Program-made: the position numbers and the translations under genes | Source of the DNA: Promicromonospora sp. AC04 | GTDB lineage: Bacteria > Actinomycetota > Actinomycetes > Actinomycetales > Cellulomonadaceae | DNA length: 64,000 nt | NCBI RefSeq assembly: GCF_003058225.1 | Contig: NZ_QBUG01000011.1 | Coordinates: 1 to 64,000, forward strand | Direction of reading: 5' to 3' | The notes under the pieces: model-generated | What the model saw: the letters and a program-made list of their open reading frames with translations, nothing else | What the model was told of the DNA's origin: nothing | The model's database searches: none | Part shown: positions 26,127 to 35,427 of the stretch, piece after piece | Layout of the letters: each line of letters starts with the position of its first letter | Numbering within the stretch: the stretch's first letter is position 1

Positions 26127-27160
26127 GAGATTCCTTCGGTGGGGGTGGGGTCGGGTTCCAGGAGGGCCAGTCGCGCCTCGGGCGCGAGCAGGCGAACACG
26201 GTCGCCGGCCGACGGCGTCGGCCCGGTAGCGGTGTCGGCGCGGTGGTCGGCCAGCAGGCGCACGGCATGTCCGCCCGGGTCGGTGGCCTCCAGCGTCACG
26301 AGCAGGTCGACGCCGCGGTAGGCGACGTCGCGCACGACGGCGTCGAACGCCACCGCCTCGCCCGCGGGCGCGTCCGCGGACACGATCCGCAGGTGCTCGG
26401 GGCGGACGGCGGCCTGGCGGCCGTCGGCGAGGGTCAGGAAGTTCTCGTAGCCGAGGAACTCGGCGACGAACCGGTCGGCGGGCGCGGGGAAGACGTCGCG
26501 GGGCGCGCCGCTCTGCACGATCTTGCCCGCGCGCATGAGCACCATCTCGTCGGACAGCTCCAGCGCCTCGTCCTGGTCGTGCGTCACGAGCACGACGGTC
26601 AGCCCGGTCTCCGACTGGATGCGGCGGATCTCGGCGCGCATCTGCACGCGCAGCCGCGCGTCCAGGTTGGACAGCGGCTCGTCGAGGAGCAGCAGCCGCG
26701 GGCGGATGGCGATGGCGCGGGCCAGCGCGACCCGCTGCTGCTGGCCGCCCGAGAGCTGCTTGGGCTTGCGGTCGCCCAGGTGCGCCAGCCCGACGAGGTC
26801 GAGCGCCTCGTCCGCGCGACGGCGCCGCTCGGCCGCGGGCACGCCGCGCATCTTCGGCCCGTAGGCCACGTTGTCCGCCACGGTCAGGTGCGGGAACAGC
26901 GCATAGGACTGGAAGACCATGCCGAGGTTGCGCTTCTCGGGCGGCGTCCGGGTCGCGTCGTCGCCGTCGATCAGGATCCGGCCCGACGTCGGCGCGCTGT
27001 ACCCGGCGAGCAGACGCAGCGTCGTCGTCTTGCCGCAGCCGCTGGGGCCCAGCAGCGTGGTCAGCCGCCCGCGCGGGATCTGGAGGTCTATGGCGTCGAC
27101 GGCGGTGAAGCCGCCGAACCGCTGGGAGACGCCGACGAGCTCGGCGGCGGGGGTGGTCAT
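26123..27160 (-). CDS. ABC transporter ATP-binding protein (PotA-like)
   Basis: A 345-residue nucleotide-binding subunit. Walker A is LLGPSGCGKTTTL (about 35-47), the Q-loop FQSYALFPHLT, the signature LSGGQQQRVALARA (about 135), Walker B LLLLDEPLSNLD and the switch VTHDQDEAL. A C-terminal TOBE domain (about 270-340) matches the PotA/FbpC class. The ATG at 27160 overlaps the stop of the second permease gene. It powers import by the two permeases in the same operon. Confidence 0.93.
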   Translation of the reverse strand: MTTPAAELVGVSQRFGGFTAVDAIDLQIPRGRLTTLLGPSGCGKTTTLRLLAGYSAPTSGRILIDGDDATRTPPEKRNLGMVFQSYALFPHLTVADNVAYGPKMRGVPAAERRRRADEALDLVGLAHLGDRKPKQLSGGQQQRVALARAIAIRPRLLLLDEPLSNLDARLRVQMRAEIRRIQSETGLTVVLVTHDQDEALELSDEMVLMRAGKIVQSGAPRDVFPAPADRFVAEFLGYENFLTLADGRQAAVRPEHLRIVSADAPAGEAVAFDAVVRDVAYRGVDLLVTLEATDPGGHAVRLLADHRADTATGPTPSAGDRVRLLAPEARLALLEPDPTPTEGIS

Positions 27161-28014
27161 CGGTTGATTCCTCCGAAGATCTTGGCGAAGCCGACCGTGC
27201 GCTCGGCGATCACGGCAACGACGACGGTCGCGGCGAGCACGAGCGTGGACGCGGCGGCGACCATCGGGTCGTAGCTCTGCTGGACGTAGTCGAGCATCGT
27301 GACGGGCAGCGTCCGGAAGTCGCGGGTCTGCAGCAGCAGCGACAGCGGCACGTTGTTGAACGAGGTGACGAAGCCGAGCAGGCCCGCCGAGATGAGGCCC
27401 GGGCGCAGCATCGGGAGCGTCACGGTGACGAACGCGCGCAGCGGCGAGGCGCCCAGGCCGCGCGCGGCCTCCTCCAGCGCCGGGTCGGTCAGGGCCAGCG
27501 AGGCCCCCGTGACGCGCACGGCGTAGGGCAGCAGCAGGGCCGTGTGGCCGAGCAGCAGGGTGGTGAAGTTGTCCAGGTGCAGGCCGATCATGAGCTGCTG
27601 GTACAGCGCGAGGCCCACCACCAGCTCCGGCACCACGAGCGGCGACAGGAACAGCCCCTCCAGCAGGCCCTTGCCCGGGATCCGGCCGCGGTGGATCGCC
27701 AGCGTGACCGGCACGCCCAGCAGCAGCGCCAGCCCGGTGGCCAGGACGGCGAGCTCCAGGCTGGAGACCACCGCCTCGACGAACGGCGTGTAGGCCACCG
27801 CCTCGCCGAACCACTTGAGGGACAGCCCCTCGGGCGGGAAGCGCAGCGTGCTCCCGGCGGTGAACGCCGTGGCCACGACGAACAGGATCGGCACGATCAT
27901 CACCACATAGCCCGCGACGGCGAGCGTGCCGGCGACCGGATGGCGCGGCCGCATGCCGTGGCTCGTCCCGTGCCCGGCTGCCGGGCTCGCGCCCTGCTTC
28001 ACGGTCTGGCTCAT
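27157..28014 (-). CDS. ABC transporter permease (PotC-like)
   Basis: A 285-residue inner-membrane permease with about six helices. The cytoplasmic coupling motif EEAARGLGASPLRAFVTVTLP (residues about 175-195) matches the EAA loop of binding-protein-dependent importers. The ATG at 28014 overlaps the first permease stop (ATGA), and its own stop overlaps the ATPase start, so translation of the four importer genes is coupled. The longer upstream frame is not needed. Confidence 0.92.
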   Translation of the reverse strand: MSQTVKQGASPAAGHGTSHGMRPRHPVAGTLAVAGYVVMIVPILFVVATAFTAGSTLRFPPEGLSLKWFGEAVAYTPFVEAVVSSLELAVLATGLALLLGVPVTLAIHRGRIPGKGLLEGLFLSPLVVPELVVGLALYQQLMIGLHLDNFTTLLLGHTALLLPYAVRVTGASLALTDPALEEAARGLGASPLRAFVTVTLPMLRPGLISAGLLGFVTSFNNVPLSLLLQTRDFRTLPVTMLDYVQQSYDPMVAAASTLVLAATVVVAVIAERTVGFAKIFGGINR

Positions 28015-28835
28015 GAGGTCGCCCCCTTGCGGCCGACCAGCGTCGAGATCCCGGAGACCAGGAACACGAGCACCGTCATGACGATCGCGGTGGCCGAGGC
28101 GGCCGCCCAGTCCACGGTGACGCTCGCGTACGAGAAGAGCTGGGTGGAGAGCATGCGCTGGCTCGACCCGCCCAGCAGGTACGGGGTCGTGTAGGCGGTG
28201 ACGGACCCGGCGAAGACGAGCGTGGCCGCCACCACGATGCCGGGCAGCGACAGCGGCACCAGGATGCTCCAGAAGGCGCGGGTGCGGCTGGCGCCCAGGC
28301 CCCGGGCCGCCTCGTCGAGCCCGGGGTCCACCTGCGCGACGGCGGAGTAGCAGGTGATGACCGCCAGCGGCAGGAAGAGCTGGGTCAGGCCCAGGACGAT
28401 CGCCAGCTCGGTGTACAGGAGCTGCGGCGCCTCCTCCACGATCCCGAGACCGGTCAGCAGCTGCCCGATGACGCCGTTCGACCCCAGCACGACCAGCCAG
28501 CCGAAGGTGCGCACCACGTTGCTCAGCAGCAGCGGGAAGATCGCCAGCGCGAGCAGCACCCCCGCCCAGCGGGACTGCGAGCGGGCCAGCAGCGACGCGA
28601 TCGGGAACCCGAGCACCACGCACAGGGCCGTGACGATCAGCCCGATGCGCACCGTGCGCCAGATGATCCCCAGGTCGTAGGGGTCGGTGAGCATCGCGCC
28701 CAGACGCTCGAGCACCTGGGGGAACGTCACGCCGGGCGGCGCGAACAGCATCGCGACCGCCGGCAGCAGGAAGCCGACGAGCAGGAACGCCAGCCCCGGC
28801 AGGAGCAGAAGGAGGAGAGAGGAGCGTGCTCGCAC
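28011..28835 (-). CDS. ABC transporter permease (PotB-like)
   Basis: A 274-residue permease with six predicted helices, first gene of the importer operon. The EAA coupling loop reads DEAARGLGASRTRAFWSILVP (about 180). The GTG at 28835 is chosen because it directly precedes the first hydrophobic segment and lies 17 bases after the LacI-type operator; an upstream start at 28961 would place the operator inside the gene. The Shine-Dalgarno is weak. Confidence 0.88.
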   Translation of the reverse strand: MRARSSLLLLLLPGLAFLLVGFLLPAVAMLFAPPGVTFPQVLERLGAMLTDPYDLGIIWRTVRIGLIVTALCVVLGFPIASLLARSQSRWAGVLLALAIFPLLLSNVVRTFGWLVVLGSNGVIGQLLTGLGIVEEAPQLLYTELAIVLGLTQLFLPLAVITCYSAVAQVDPGLDEAARGLGASRTRAFWSILVPLSLPGIVVAATLVFAGSVTAYTTPYLLGGSSQRMLSTQLFSYASVTVDWAAASATAIVMTVLVFLVSGISTLVGRKGATS

Positions 28836-28851
28836 GAGCCGTCTTTCGTTG

Positions 28852-28867
28852 ATGGAACCGGTTCCAT
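28852..28867. promoter_or_regulatory. Perfect LacI-type operator of the ABC-importer operon
   Basis: ATGGAACCGGTTCCAT is a 16-base perfect palindrome with the central CG typical of LacI/GalR sites. It lies just upstream of the first permease gene, downstream of the region where its promoter should be. The divergent gene encodes a LacI-family repressor, the obvious binder. Confidence 0.8.
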
Positions 28868-28942
28868 TGGACCCTAGGGCATCAGCGACCGTGCTCCTGC
28901 AATCCCGGGTTAACTTCCTGTTACGACGGCGGCGCGTTTGAG

Positions 28943-28956
28943 CGGAAACGGTTGCA
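28943..28956. promoter_or_regulatory. Degenerate LacI-type operator at the regulator's own promoter
   Basis: CGGAAACGGTTGCA resembles the upstream operator (TGGAACCGGTTCCA), matching at 11 of 14 positions and keeping the central CG. It lies 40 bases before the GTG of the LacI gene and would allow weaker autorepression. Confidence 0.6.
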
Positions 28957-28995
28957 TCCAACGTCTAGAGTGTGCCCACCGACAAAGGAGGAACG

Positions 28996-29937
28996 GTGCC
29001 TGATCTGTCCGACGTCGCCGCGGTGGCCGGCGTCTCCAAGGCGACCGCGTCGCGAGCACTCAACGGGAACGGCCTGGTCGCCCCCGAGACCGCCGTGCGG
29101 GTCATAGCGGCCGCCGCCCGGCTCGGGTACGTGCCCAACCGGGCCGCGCGCGAGCTCGCCCGCGGGCGCACCGGCATCATCGCCATAGTCGTCCCGACGC
29201 TGGACAACACGTTTTTCACCCCGATCATCGCGGGCGCCCAGGCGCGGGCCGAGCAGGCGGGCCTCCAGCTCACCGTGGCCGTGCACGCCCTGGACTCCGC
29301 TGGCGCGTTCGAGCGCCTCGCCCGCCAGGTCGACGGCTTCCTCGTCGTCGCACCGCGCGGCAGCGACACGTTCGTCGTGAGCACGGGCGCGGCCAAGCCC
29401 GCAGTCCTGGTCGACCGCGAGATCGACGGCATGACGTCGGTAGTGGCCGACACCGCAACCGCCTTCGGCACCCTGACCGCCCGGCTCGCCGCCGAGGGGC
29501 ACGAGCGGATCGTCTACGTGGGCGGCCCCGAGGGGTCCTGGCAGGACCGGCAGCGCACGGCCGCCGTGCAGGACGCCGCCCGCCGGGCGGGGGCCGAGCT
29601 CACCGTGCTCGGCCCCTGCCCGGCGACCTTCGCCGCGGGCGTCGGCGTGACGGCGGGCGTGCTGGAGACCGGCGCGACCGCCGTCGTGCCGTACGCGACG
29701 TCCATCGGCCTGGGCCTGCTGCTCGCGCTCGGCACACGGGGCGTGGAGGTGCCGCGCGACCTGGTGGTGAGCACCGAGCCAACGGTCATCGAGGCCCTCG
29801 GCCTGGAGCACACGCCGGCGATCGACGTCGACGGCGAGGAGCTGGGCCGCACCGCGATGGACCACCTGGTGCGCCTGCTCGACGGCCGAGACGAGCCCGG
29901 CCGCCAGGTGCGGCTGCCGGTGCCCGTGCGGGGCTGA
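28996..29937 (+). CDS. LacI-family transcriptional repressor
   Basis: A 313-residue regulator. The N-terminal helix-turn-helix and hinge read LSDVAAVAGVSKATASRALNG (residues 4-24) and GYVPNRAARELARGRT; the periplasmic-binding-like ligand domain follows. The GTG at 28996 is chosen because AAGGAGG (28985-28991) lies four bases upstream; a start at 28972 lacks this. It is divergent from the ABC importer/deaminase operon and flanked by two LacI-type operators, so it should repress that operon until its ligand appears. The ligand may be a purine nucleoside or sugar; this is not decidable from sequence. Confidence 0.92.
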   Translation: MPDLSDVAAVAGVSKATASRALNGNGLVAPETAVRVIAAAARLGYVPNRAARELARGRTGIIAIVVPTLDNTFFTPIIAGAQARAEQAGLQLTVAVHALDSAGAFERLARQVDGFLVVAPRGSDTFVVSTGAAKPAVLVDREIDGMTSVVADTATAFGTLTARLAAEGHERIVYVGGPEGSWQDRQRTAAVQDAARRAGAELTVLGPCPATFAAGVGVTAGVLETGATAVVPYATSIGLGLLLALGTRGVEVPRDLVVSTEPTVIEALGLEHTPAIDVDGEELGRTAMDHLVRLLDGRDEPGRQVRLPVPVRG

Positions 29938-29956
29938 ATCCTGGCCGTCGGCGGGG

Positions 29957-30769
29957 TCAGCGCAGCACGATCACGAGCTGGGTCAGCAACGGCGCCACGA
30001 CGAGCGCCGGCAGCAGGTCGCCCACCGGGATCTGCTTGATGTGCAGCAGCCGGAGCCCGATACCGACCAGCATGAGACCGCCCGTCGCCGTGAGCGCGGC
30101 GATGTGCGCGTCCGGCAGCACCGACCCGAGCAGCACGCCGGCCAGCGTCACCAGACCCTGGACGACGGCTACCGACACCGCCGAGAGCAGCACCCCGACC
30201 CCGAACGAGGACGCGAACGCCAGCGCCGCGAAGCCGTCGAGGACGGACTTCAGCAGGAGCTGGTCGATGCCGCGGCCGAGACCGTCCGACAGCGACCCGA
30301 GGATGGCGAGCGGCCCGACGCAGAACAGCAGCGACGCGGTGAGCCACCCCTCGATGAAGCGCTCGCGCGCCGCGGAGTCCTGTCCGGTCTCGGTCGCGTC
30401 GATCAGCACGGGGCGTCGAGACCTGCGTGTCCCGGCGGAGCGGCTGGCCAGCCAGCCCTGGATCTTGCCGGCCAGCCCCTCCAGGCGGGTCTCGATCCGC
30501 AGCAGCGAGCCGGCGATGCCGCCGATCAGCAGGGACCCGAGCACGATCAGCACGGGGGCGCCGTCGCCGGTCGCGGCCAGGAACGCGGCGTCGGTGACCG
30601 CCATCGCCGAGAGCGCGGCGACGAGCAGGGTCACGAGCCCGAGGATGTCGGTCACGACGGCGTGGGTGCGCTGGGGCAGCCGGTGCCCCACGGCCATGCC
30701 GAGCAGCGCCCCGACGACGATCGTCCCGACGTTGACAAGAGTGCCCAGCCCCGGGAAGTCGACGTTCAC
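29957..30769 (-). CDS. DUF554 integral membrane protein
   Basis: A 270-residue protein with about seven hydrophobic segments that matches the DUF554 pattern: GTLVNVGTIVVGALLGMAVG at the N-terminus and GLMLVGIGLRLLHIKQIPVGDLLPAL near the C-terminus. Members are predicted transporters of unknown substrate; no function is established here. A basic cytoplasmic loop (residues 100-130, RRSRRP) inserts between the halves. Upstream lies a remarkable 24-bp perfect inverted repeat (30840-30899). Confidence 0.85.
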   Translation of the reverse strand: MNVDFPGLGTLVNVGTIVVGALLGMAVGHRLPQRTHAVVTDILGLVTLLVAALSAMAVTDAAFLAATGDGAPVLIVLGSLLIGGIAGSLLRIETRLEGLAGKIQGWLASRSAGTRRSRRPVLIDATETGQDSAARERFIEGWLTASLLFCVGPLAILGSLSDGLGRGIDQLLLKSVLDGFAALAFASSFGVGVLLSAVSVAVVQGLVTLAGVLLGSVLPDAHIAALTATGGLMLVGIGLRLLHIKQIPVGDLLPALVVAPLLTQLVIVLR

Positions 30770-30839
30770 GCCGCGAGCGTACAGCGCGACGGTGCGAGCG
30801 CCGCAGGCCTGCTCAAGGTTCCTGGACGCCTGGACCGAA

Positions 30840-30899
30840 GTCGGCAGCTGGCATCGAGATCGGTCCAGGCCCGAGCCGATCTCGATGCCAGCTGCCGAC
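30840..30899. repeat. Perfect 24-bp inverted repeat with 12-base loop
   Basis: The arms 30840-30863 and 30876-30899 are exactly complementary (arm begins GTCGGCAGCTGGCATC). The loop contains CCAGGCCCG. A second dyad, GCCTGGACCG at 30828-30837 with CGGTCCAGGC at 30861-30870, overlaps the first, so two mutually exclusive folds are possible. The element follows the SDR gene stop and precedes DUF554 on the same strand. No T-tract follows, so it may be a terminator, a processing site or an attenuator-like switch. Confidence 0.75.
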
Positions 30900-30930
30900 C
30901 TCAGCGTGGGCCATCAGCGGGCTGCCGAGG

Positions 30931-31710
30931 TCAGTGGACCGAGAAGCCGCCGTCGACGAACAGCGAGTGGCCCGTGACGTAGGCCGAGGACGCGCTCGCC
31001 AGGAAGACGGCGGCGCCCGCGAAATCCTCGGGCACGCCGTTGCGGCCGACCGTGGTGCGGGCCGCGAGCGCCGTGACCTTCTCGGCGTCGTCCTGCAGGC
31101 GCTGGTTCAGGGGGGTCAGGACGAACCCGGGCACGAGGGTGTTGGCGGTGACGCCGCGGGCCGACCAGGCCTCGGACTGGGAGCGGGCGAGCGATTCGAG
31201 CCCGCCCTTGGAGACGCCGTAGGCGCCGCTGTCGACGAACGACCGGTGCGCCTGCTGCGACGAGATGTGGATCAGCCGGCCGAATCCCCGCTGCGCCATA
31301 CCGGGCCCGAAGCGCTGCCCGAGCAGGAACGGCGCCTCGAGGTTCACGGTCATGGTGGCGTCCCAGACGTCATCGGAGAGCTGGTCCATGTGCGGGCGCA
31401 GGTTGATGCCTGCGCTGTTCACGAGGATGTCGGGCTCGCCGGCCGCGGCGACGATGCCGTCGGCTGCGGCGCGGATGCCGTCGCGCGTGGAGAGGTCGGC
31501 GACGACTCGCTCGACGGCGCAGCCGCGGTCGCGGAGGTCCGCGGTGACCTCGTCCAGCCGGTCGGCGGTGCGGGCCAGGAGCACGGTGCGCGCCCCCGCC
31601 TGCGCGAGGGCCTCGGCGATGCCCCGCCCGATGCCTGAGCTCCCGCCGGTCACGACGGCGGTACGGCCCTCCAGCGAGAACAGGGCGGCCAGGTAGTCGC
31701 GCGTTGTCAT
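30931..31710 (-). CDS. Short-chain dehydrogenase/reductase
   Basis: A 259-residue classical SDR. The NAD(P)-binding TGGSSGIGRGIA lies near residues 21-32, NSAGIN near 97, the catalytic Ser in IHISSQQAH (about 150) and the Tyr/Lys pair in YGVSKGG (about 164-168). The C-terminal YVTGHSLFVDGGFSVH is typical. The sequence resembles gluconate 5-dehydrogenase-like enzymes, but the substrate is uncertain. It is divergent from metH with a 79-base gap. No Shine-Dalgarno is evident. Confidence 0.88.
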   Translation of the reverse strand: MTTRDYLAALFSLEGRTAVVTGGSSGIGRGIAEALAQAGARTVLLARTADRLDEVTADLRDRGCAVERVVADLSTRDGIRAAADGIVAAAGEPDILVNSAGINLRPHMDQLSDDVWDATMTVNLEAPFLLGQRFGPGMAQRGFGRLIHISSQQAHRSFVDSGAYGVSKGGLESLARSQSEAWSARGVTANTLVPGFVLTPLNQRLQDDAEKVTALAARTTVGRNGVPEDFAGAAVFLASASSAYVTGHSLFVDGGFSVH

Positions 31711-31789
31711 GCCGGGGACGATACCCGCCGCGATACCGCCAGCCGGGCACGCACGGCGCCGTCGTCCGGCCAAGGCTTACGCTGCCGAG

Positions 31790-34700
31790 GTGACCGCTCT
31801 TCCCGCCGCTCCGCCCGTTCTTGGCGAACGCTCCGCCGCTCTGCTGGACGCCATGCGCACGCGCGTGGTCGTCGCCGACGGCGCGATGGGCACCATGATC
31901 CAGGCGGCGAACCCGACCCTGGACGACTACCAGGGGCTGGAGGGCTGCAACGAGATCCTCACTGTCTCGCGCCCGGACCTGATCGCGGGGGTGCACGACG
32001 CGTTCCTCGAGGTCGGCGTCGACGCCATCGAGTCGAACACGTTCGGGGCCAACTGGTCGAACCTGTCGGACTACGGGATCGACGACCGGATCCGCGAGCT
32101 GGCCCGGGAGGGCGCTGCGATCGCCCGCGGGCGCGCGGACGCGTACGCGACGCCGGACCGGCCCCGCTGGGTGCTGGGCTCGATGGGCCCGGGCACCAAG
32201 CTGCCGTCGCTGGGGCACACCACGTACGCGCACCTGCGGGACACGTTCGCCGAGCAGGCCGCGGGCCTGATCGAGGGTGGCGCGGACGCGCTGCTGATCG
32301 AGACGAGCCAGGACCTGCTGCAGGCCAAGGCCGCGGTGACGGGTTGCCGGCAGGCGATGGCGGACGTCGGGCAGCGGGTGGCGATCATCGTGTCGGTGAC
32401 CGTGGAGACCACCGGGACCATGCTGATGGGCTCGGAGATCGGCGCGGCGCTGGTGGCGCTGCAGGCGCTGGGCATCGACGCGATCGGCATGAACTGCGCG
32501 ACCGGCCCGGAGCAGATGAGCGAGCACCTGCGGCACCTGTCGCAGCACGCCGAGATGCCGGTGGCGTGCATGCCGAACGCGGGCCTGCCGGTGCTGGGCC
32601 CGGACGGCGCCTACTACCCGCTGACGCCGGAGGAGCTGGCCGCGGCGCACACGCAGTTCGCGCGGGAGTTCGGCCTGGGCCTGGTGGGCGGTTGCTGCGG
32701 CACGACGCCGGAGCACATGCGGCTCGTGGTCGAGGCCATCGGCGGCCTCCCCGTGGCCGAGCGGGAGCCGGTGCGGGAGAACGCCGTCGCCTCGCTGTAC
32801 TCCGCGACTGACCTGCGGCAGGAGACGAGCTTCCTCGCGATCGGCGAGCGCACCAACGCCAACGGGTCCAAGGCGTTCCGGGAGGCGATGCTGGAGAGCC
32901 GCTGGGACGACGTCGTCGACATCGCCCGCGCCCAGACCCGCGACGGCGCGCACCTGCTGGACGTGTGCGTGGACTACGTGGGGCGCGACGGCGTCGAGGA
33001 CGTGCGCGCGGTGGTCTCGCGGCTGGCCTCCGCCTCGACCCTGCCGCTGGTGATCGACTCCACGGAGCCCGCCGTGATCCGCGCGGGCCTGGAGCTGCTG
33101 GGCGGGCGCGGCGTGGTGAACTCGGTGAACTTCGAGGACGGCGACGGGCCGACGTCGCGGTTCGGGCGGATCATGCCGGCGGTGGTGGAGCACGGCGCCG
33201 CCGTCGTCGCGCTGACGATCGACGAGGAGGGGCAGGCGCGGACCGCTGACCACAAGGTTGCGATTGCCTCGCGGCTGATCGACACCCTCGTGGGCGAGTG
33301 GGGTATGCGGGTGGACGACATCATCGTCGACGCCCTGACCTTCCCCATCGCGACCGGCCAGGAGGAGACGCGGCGCGACGCCATCGAGACGATCGACGCG
33401 ATCCGGCGCATCACGCGCAAGTACCCCGGCGTGCACACCACGCTCGGCGTCTCGAACGTGTCGTTCGGGCTGAACCCGGCGGCGCGTGCGGTGCTGAACT
33501 CGGTGTTCCTGCACGAGGCGACCGAGGCGGGGCTGGACTCGGCGATCGTGCACGCGGCGAAGATCCTGCCGCTGTCCTCGATCCCGGACGAGCAGCGGGC
33601 CACCGCGCTGGACCTGGTGTGGGACCGGCGGGAGTGGGACGGCGACGGGAACCTGACCTACGACCCGCTGTCCAAGCTGCTGGACCTGTTCGAGGGCGTG
33701 GACGCCGGGGCGATCCGGGATGCCCGGGCCGCGGAGCTCCTGGCCTTGCCCGTGGGCGAGCGGCTGGCGCGGCGGATCATCGACGGCGCCCGGAAGGGTC
33801 TGGAGCCGGATATCGACGAGGCGCTGGGTGCCGGGATGAAGGCGCTGGACATCGTCAACGACCACCTGCTGGAGGGCATGAAGGTGGTGGGCGAGCTGTT
33901 CGGCAAGGGCGAGATGCAGCTGCCGTTCGTACTCCAGTCGGCGGAGGTGATGAAGGCCGCCGTCGCGCTGCTGGAGCCGCACATGGAACGCGTCTCCGGG
34001 GAGCAGACCAAGGGCACCATCGTGCTGGCGACCGTGCGCGGCGACGTGCACGACATCGGCAAGAACCTCGTGGACATCATCCTGACGAACAACGGCTACA
34101 AGGTGGTCAACATCGGCATCAAGCAGCCGGTGAGCGCCATGATCGACGCCGCTATCGAGCACGAGGCCGACGTGATCGGGATGTCGGGGCTGCTCGTGAA
34201 GTCGACGGTGGTGATGAAGGAGAACCTGGAGGAGCTGGCCTCGCGGGGGTACGAGAAGCGGTGGCCGGTGCTGCTGGGTGGGGCCGCGCTGACCCGGACC
34301 TACGTGGAGGACGATCTCGCCGGGATGTTCCCGGGGACGGTGCGGTACGCGAAGGACGCCTTCGAGGGGCTGCGGCTCATGGAGCCGCTCGTGCGAGTCG
34401 CGCGGGGCGCGTCGCCGGACGACGTCGGGCTGCCGGCGCTGCGCAAGCGGCGGCACGGGGTGGTGACGGTGACGCAGACGGCCCCGGAGGACCTTCCCGC
34501 CCGCTCGGACGTGGCCGCCGACAACGCGGTGCCCGAGCCGCCGTTCTGGGGAACGCGGATCGTCAAGGGCGTACAGCTCTCCGAGTATGCGGCGTTCCTG
34601 GACGAGCGGGCGACGTTCATGGGGCAGTGGGGCCTGAAGCCTGGCCGCTCGGAGGACGGGGCTTCGTATGAGGAGCTGGTCGAGACCGAGGGCCGGCCGA

Positions 34701-35380
34701 GGCTCGCGGAGTGGATGGACCGGATCCTGACCGACCAGATCATGGATCCGACGGTGGTGTACGGGTACTTCCCGGTGTGGTCGAAGGGCGACGACGTCGT
34801 CGTGGCGCACCACGGCGAGCTCACCGGGATCGGCGCGCCCGACGGCGGGTCCGGTGGTGCGGTCGGAACCGAACGGCTGCGGTTCCACTTCCCGCGGCAG
34901 CGGCGGGACCGGCATCTGTGTCTTGCCGACTTCGTTCGACCGCGGTCCTGGGTTGAGGAGACCGGGCGGTTCGATGTGCTGCCGGTGCAGCTGGTGACTG
35001 TTGGGGATTCTGTTTCTGCGCATACCGCGAAGCTCTTCGAGGCGAACAAGTACCGGGAGTACATGGAGCTGCACGGGCTGTCGGTGCAGCTCACCGAGGC
35101 GCTGGCGGAGTTCTGGCACGCGCGGGTGCGGTCGGAGCTCGGGTTCGCTGCCGAGGAGCCTGCAGGGGTCGAGGGGATGTTCAAGCTGGAGTACCGGGGG
35201 GCGCGGTTCTCGCTGGGGTATCCCGCGTGCCCGGACATGTCCGACCGGCACAAGGTGGTGGAGCTGCTGCGGCCGGAGCGGGTCGGGGTGACGCTGAGCG
35301 AGGAGCTGCAGCTGCACCCGGAGCAGTCGACGGACGCGTTCGTGTTCCATCACCCGGAGGCGAAGTACTTCTCCGTGTGA
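31790..35380 (+). CDS. metH: Cobalamin-dependent methionine synthase
   Basis: A 1196-residue four-module enzyme, near the usual 1200. Residues 15-325 form the homocysteine domain, with zinc-binding Cys in MNCATGP (about 235) and GGCCGTTPEH (about 301-302). Residues 345-610 bind methyltetrahydrofolate. The B12 module follows, with the cap (about 650-740) and the cobalt-ligand motif DVHDIG (about 752-757). The C-terminal 300 residues are the AdoMet reactivation domain. The GTG at 31790 fits the N-terminus best. With only 79 bases upstream there is no room for a cobalamin riboswitch. Codon use near the 3' end (34.9-35.2 kb) is less biased than in the rest. Confidence 0.96.
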   Translation: MTALPAAPPVLGERSAALLDAMRTRVVVADGAMGTMIQAANPTLDDYQGLEGCNEILTVSRPDLIAGVHDAFLEVGVDAIESNTFGANWSNLSDYGIDDRIRELAREGAAIARGRADAYATPDRPRWVLGSMGPGTKLPSLGHTTYAHLRDTFAEQAAGLIEGGADALLIETSQDLLQAKAAVTGCRQAMADVGQRVAIIVSVTVETTGTMLMGSEIGAALVALQALGIDAIGMNCATGPEQMSEHLRHLSQHAEMPVACMPNAGLPVLGPDGAYYPLTPEELAAAHTQFAREFGLGLVGGCCGTTPEHMRLVVEAIGGLPVAEREPVRENAVASLYSATDLRQETSFLAIGERTNANGSKAFREAMLESRWDDVVDIARAQTRDGAHLLDVCVDYVGRDGVEDVRAVVSRLASASTLPLVIDSTEPAVIRAGLELLGGRGVVNSVNFEDGDGPTSRFGRIMPAVVEHGAAVVALTIDEEGQARTADHKVAIASRLIDTLVGEWGMRVDDIIVDALTFPIATGQEETRRDAIETIDAIRRITRKYPGVHTTLGVSNVSFGLNPAARAVLNSVFLHEATEAGLDSAIVHAAKILPLSSIPDEQRATALDLVWDRREWDGDGNLTYDPLSKLLDLFEGVDAGAIRDARAAELLALPVGERLARRIIDGARKGLEPDIDEALGAGMKALDIVNDHLLEGMKVVGELFGKGEMQLPFVLQSAEVMKAAVALLEPHMERVSGEQTKGTIVLATVRGDVHDIGKNLVDIILTNNGYKVVNIGIKQPVSAMIDAAIEHEADVIGMSGLLVKSTVVMKENLEELASRGYEKRWPVLLGGAALTRTYVEDDLAGMFPGTVRYAKDAFEGLRLMEPLVRVARGASPDDVGLPALRKRRHGVVTVTQTAPEDLPARSDVAADNAVPEPPFWGTRIVKGVQLSEYAAFLDERATFMGQWGLKPGRSEDGASYEELVETEGRPRLAEWMDRILTDQIMDPTVVYGYFPVWSKGDDVVVAHHGELTGIGAPDGGSGGAVGTERLRFHFPRQRRDRHLCLADFVRPRSWVEETGRFDVLPVQLVTVGDSVSAHTAKLFEANKYREYMELHGLSVQLTEALAEFWHARVRSELGFAAEEPAGVEGMFKLEYRGARFSLGYPACPDMSDRHKVVELLRPERVGVTLSEELQLHPEQSTDAFVFHHPEAKYFSV

Positions 35381-35427
35381 CTTTCCGGGTGCGGAGCGTC
35401 GCGCCAGGTCCAACCGGTTCTGGCTGG

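Noticed and set aside
31711-31789. Possible cobalamin riboswitch before metH
   Set aside because: Only 79 bases separate metH from the divergent SDR gene, too short for a B12 riboswitch, and no B12-box-like sequence is visible.
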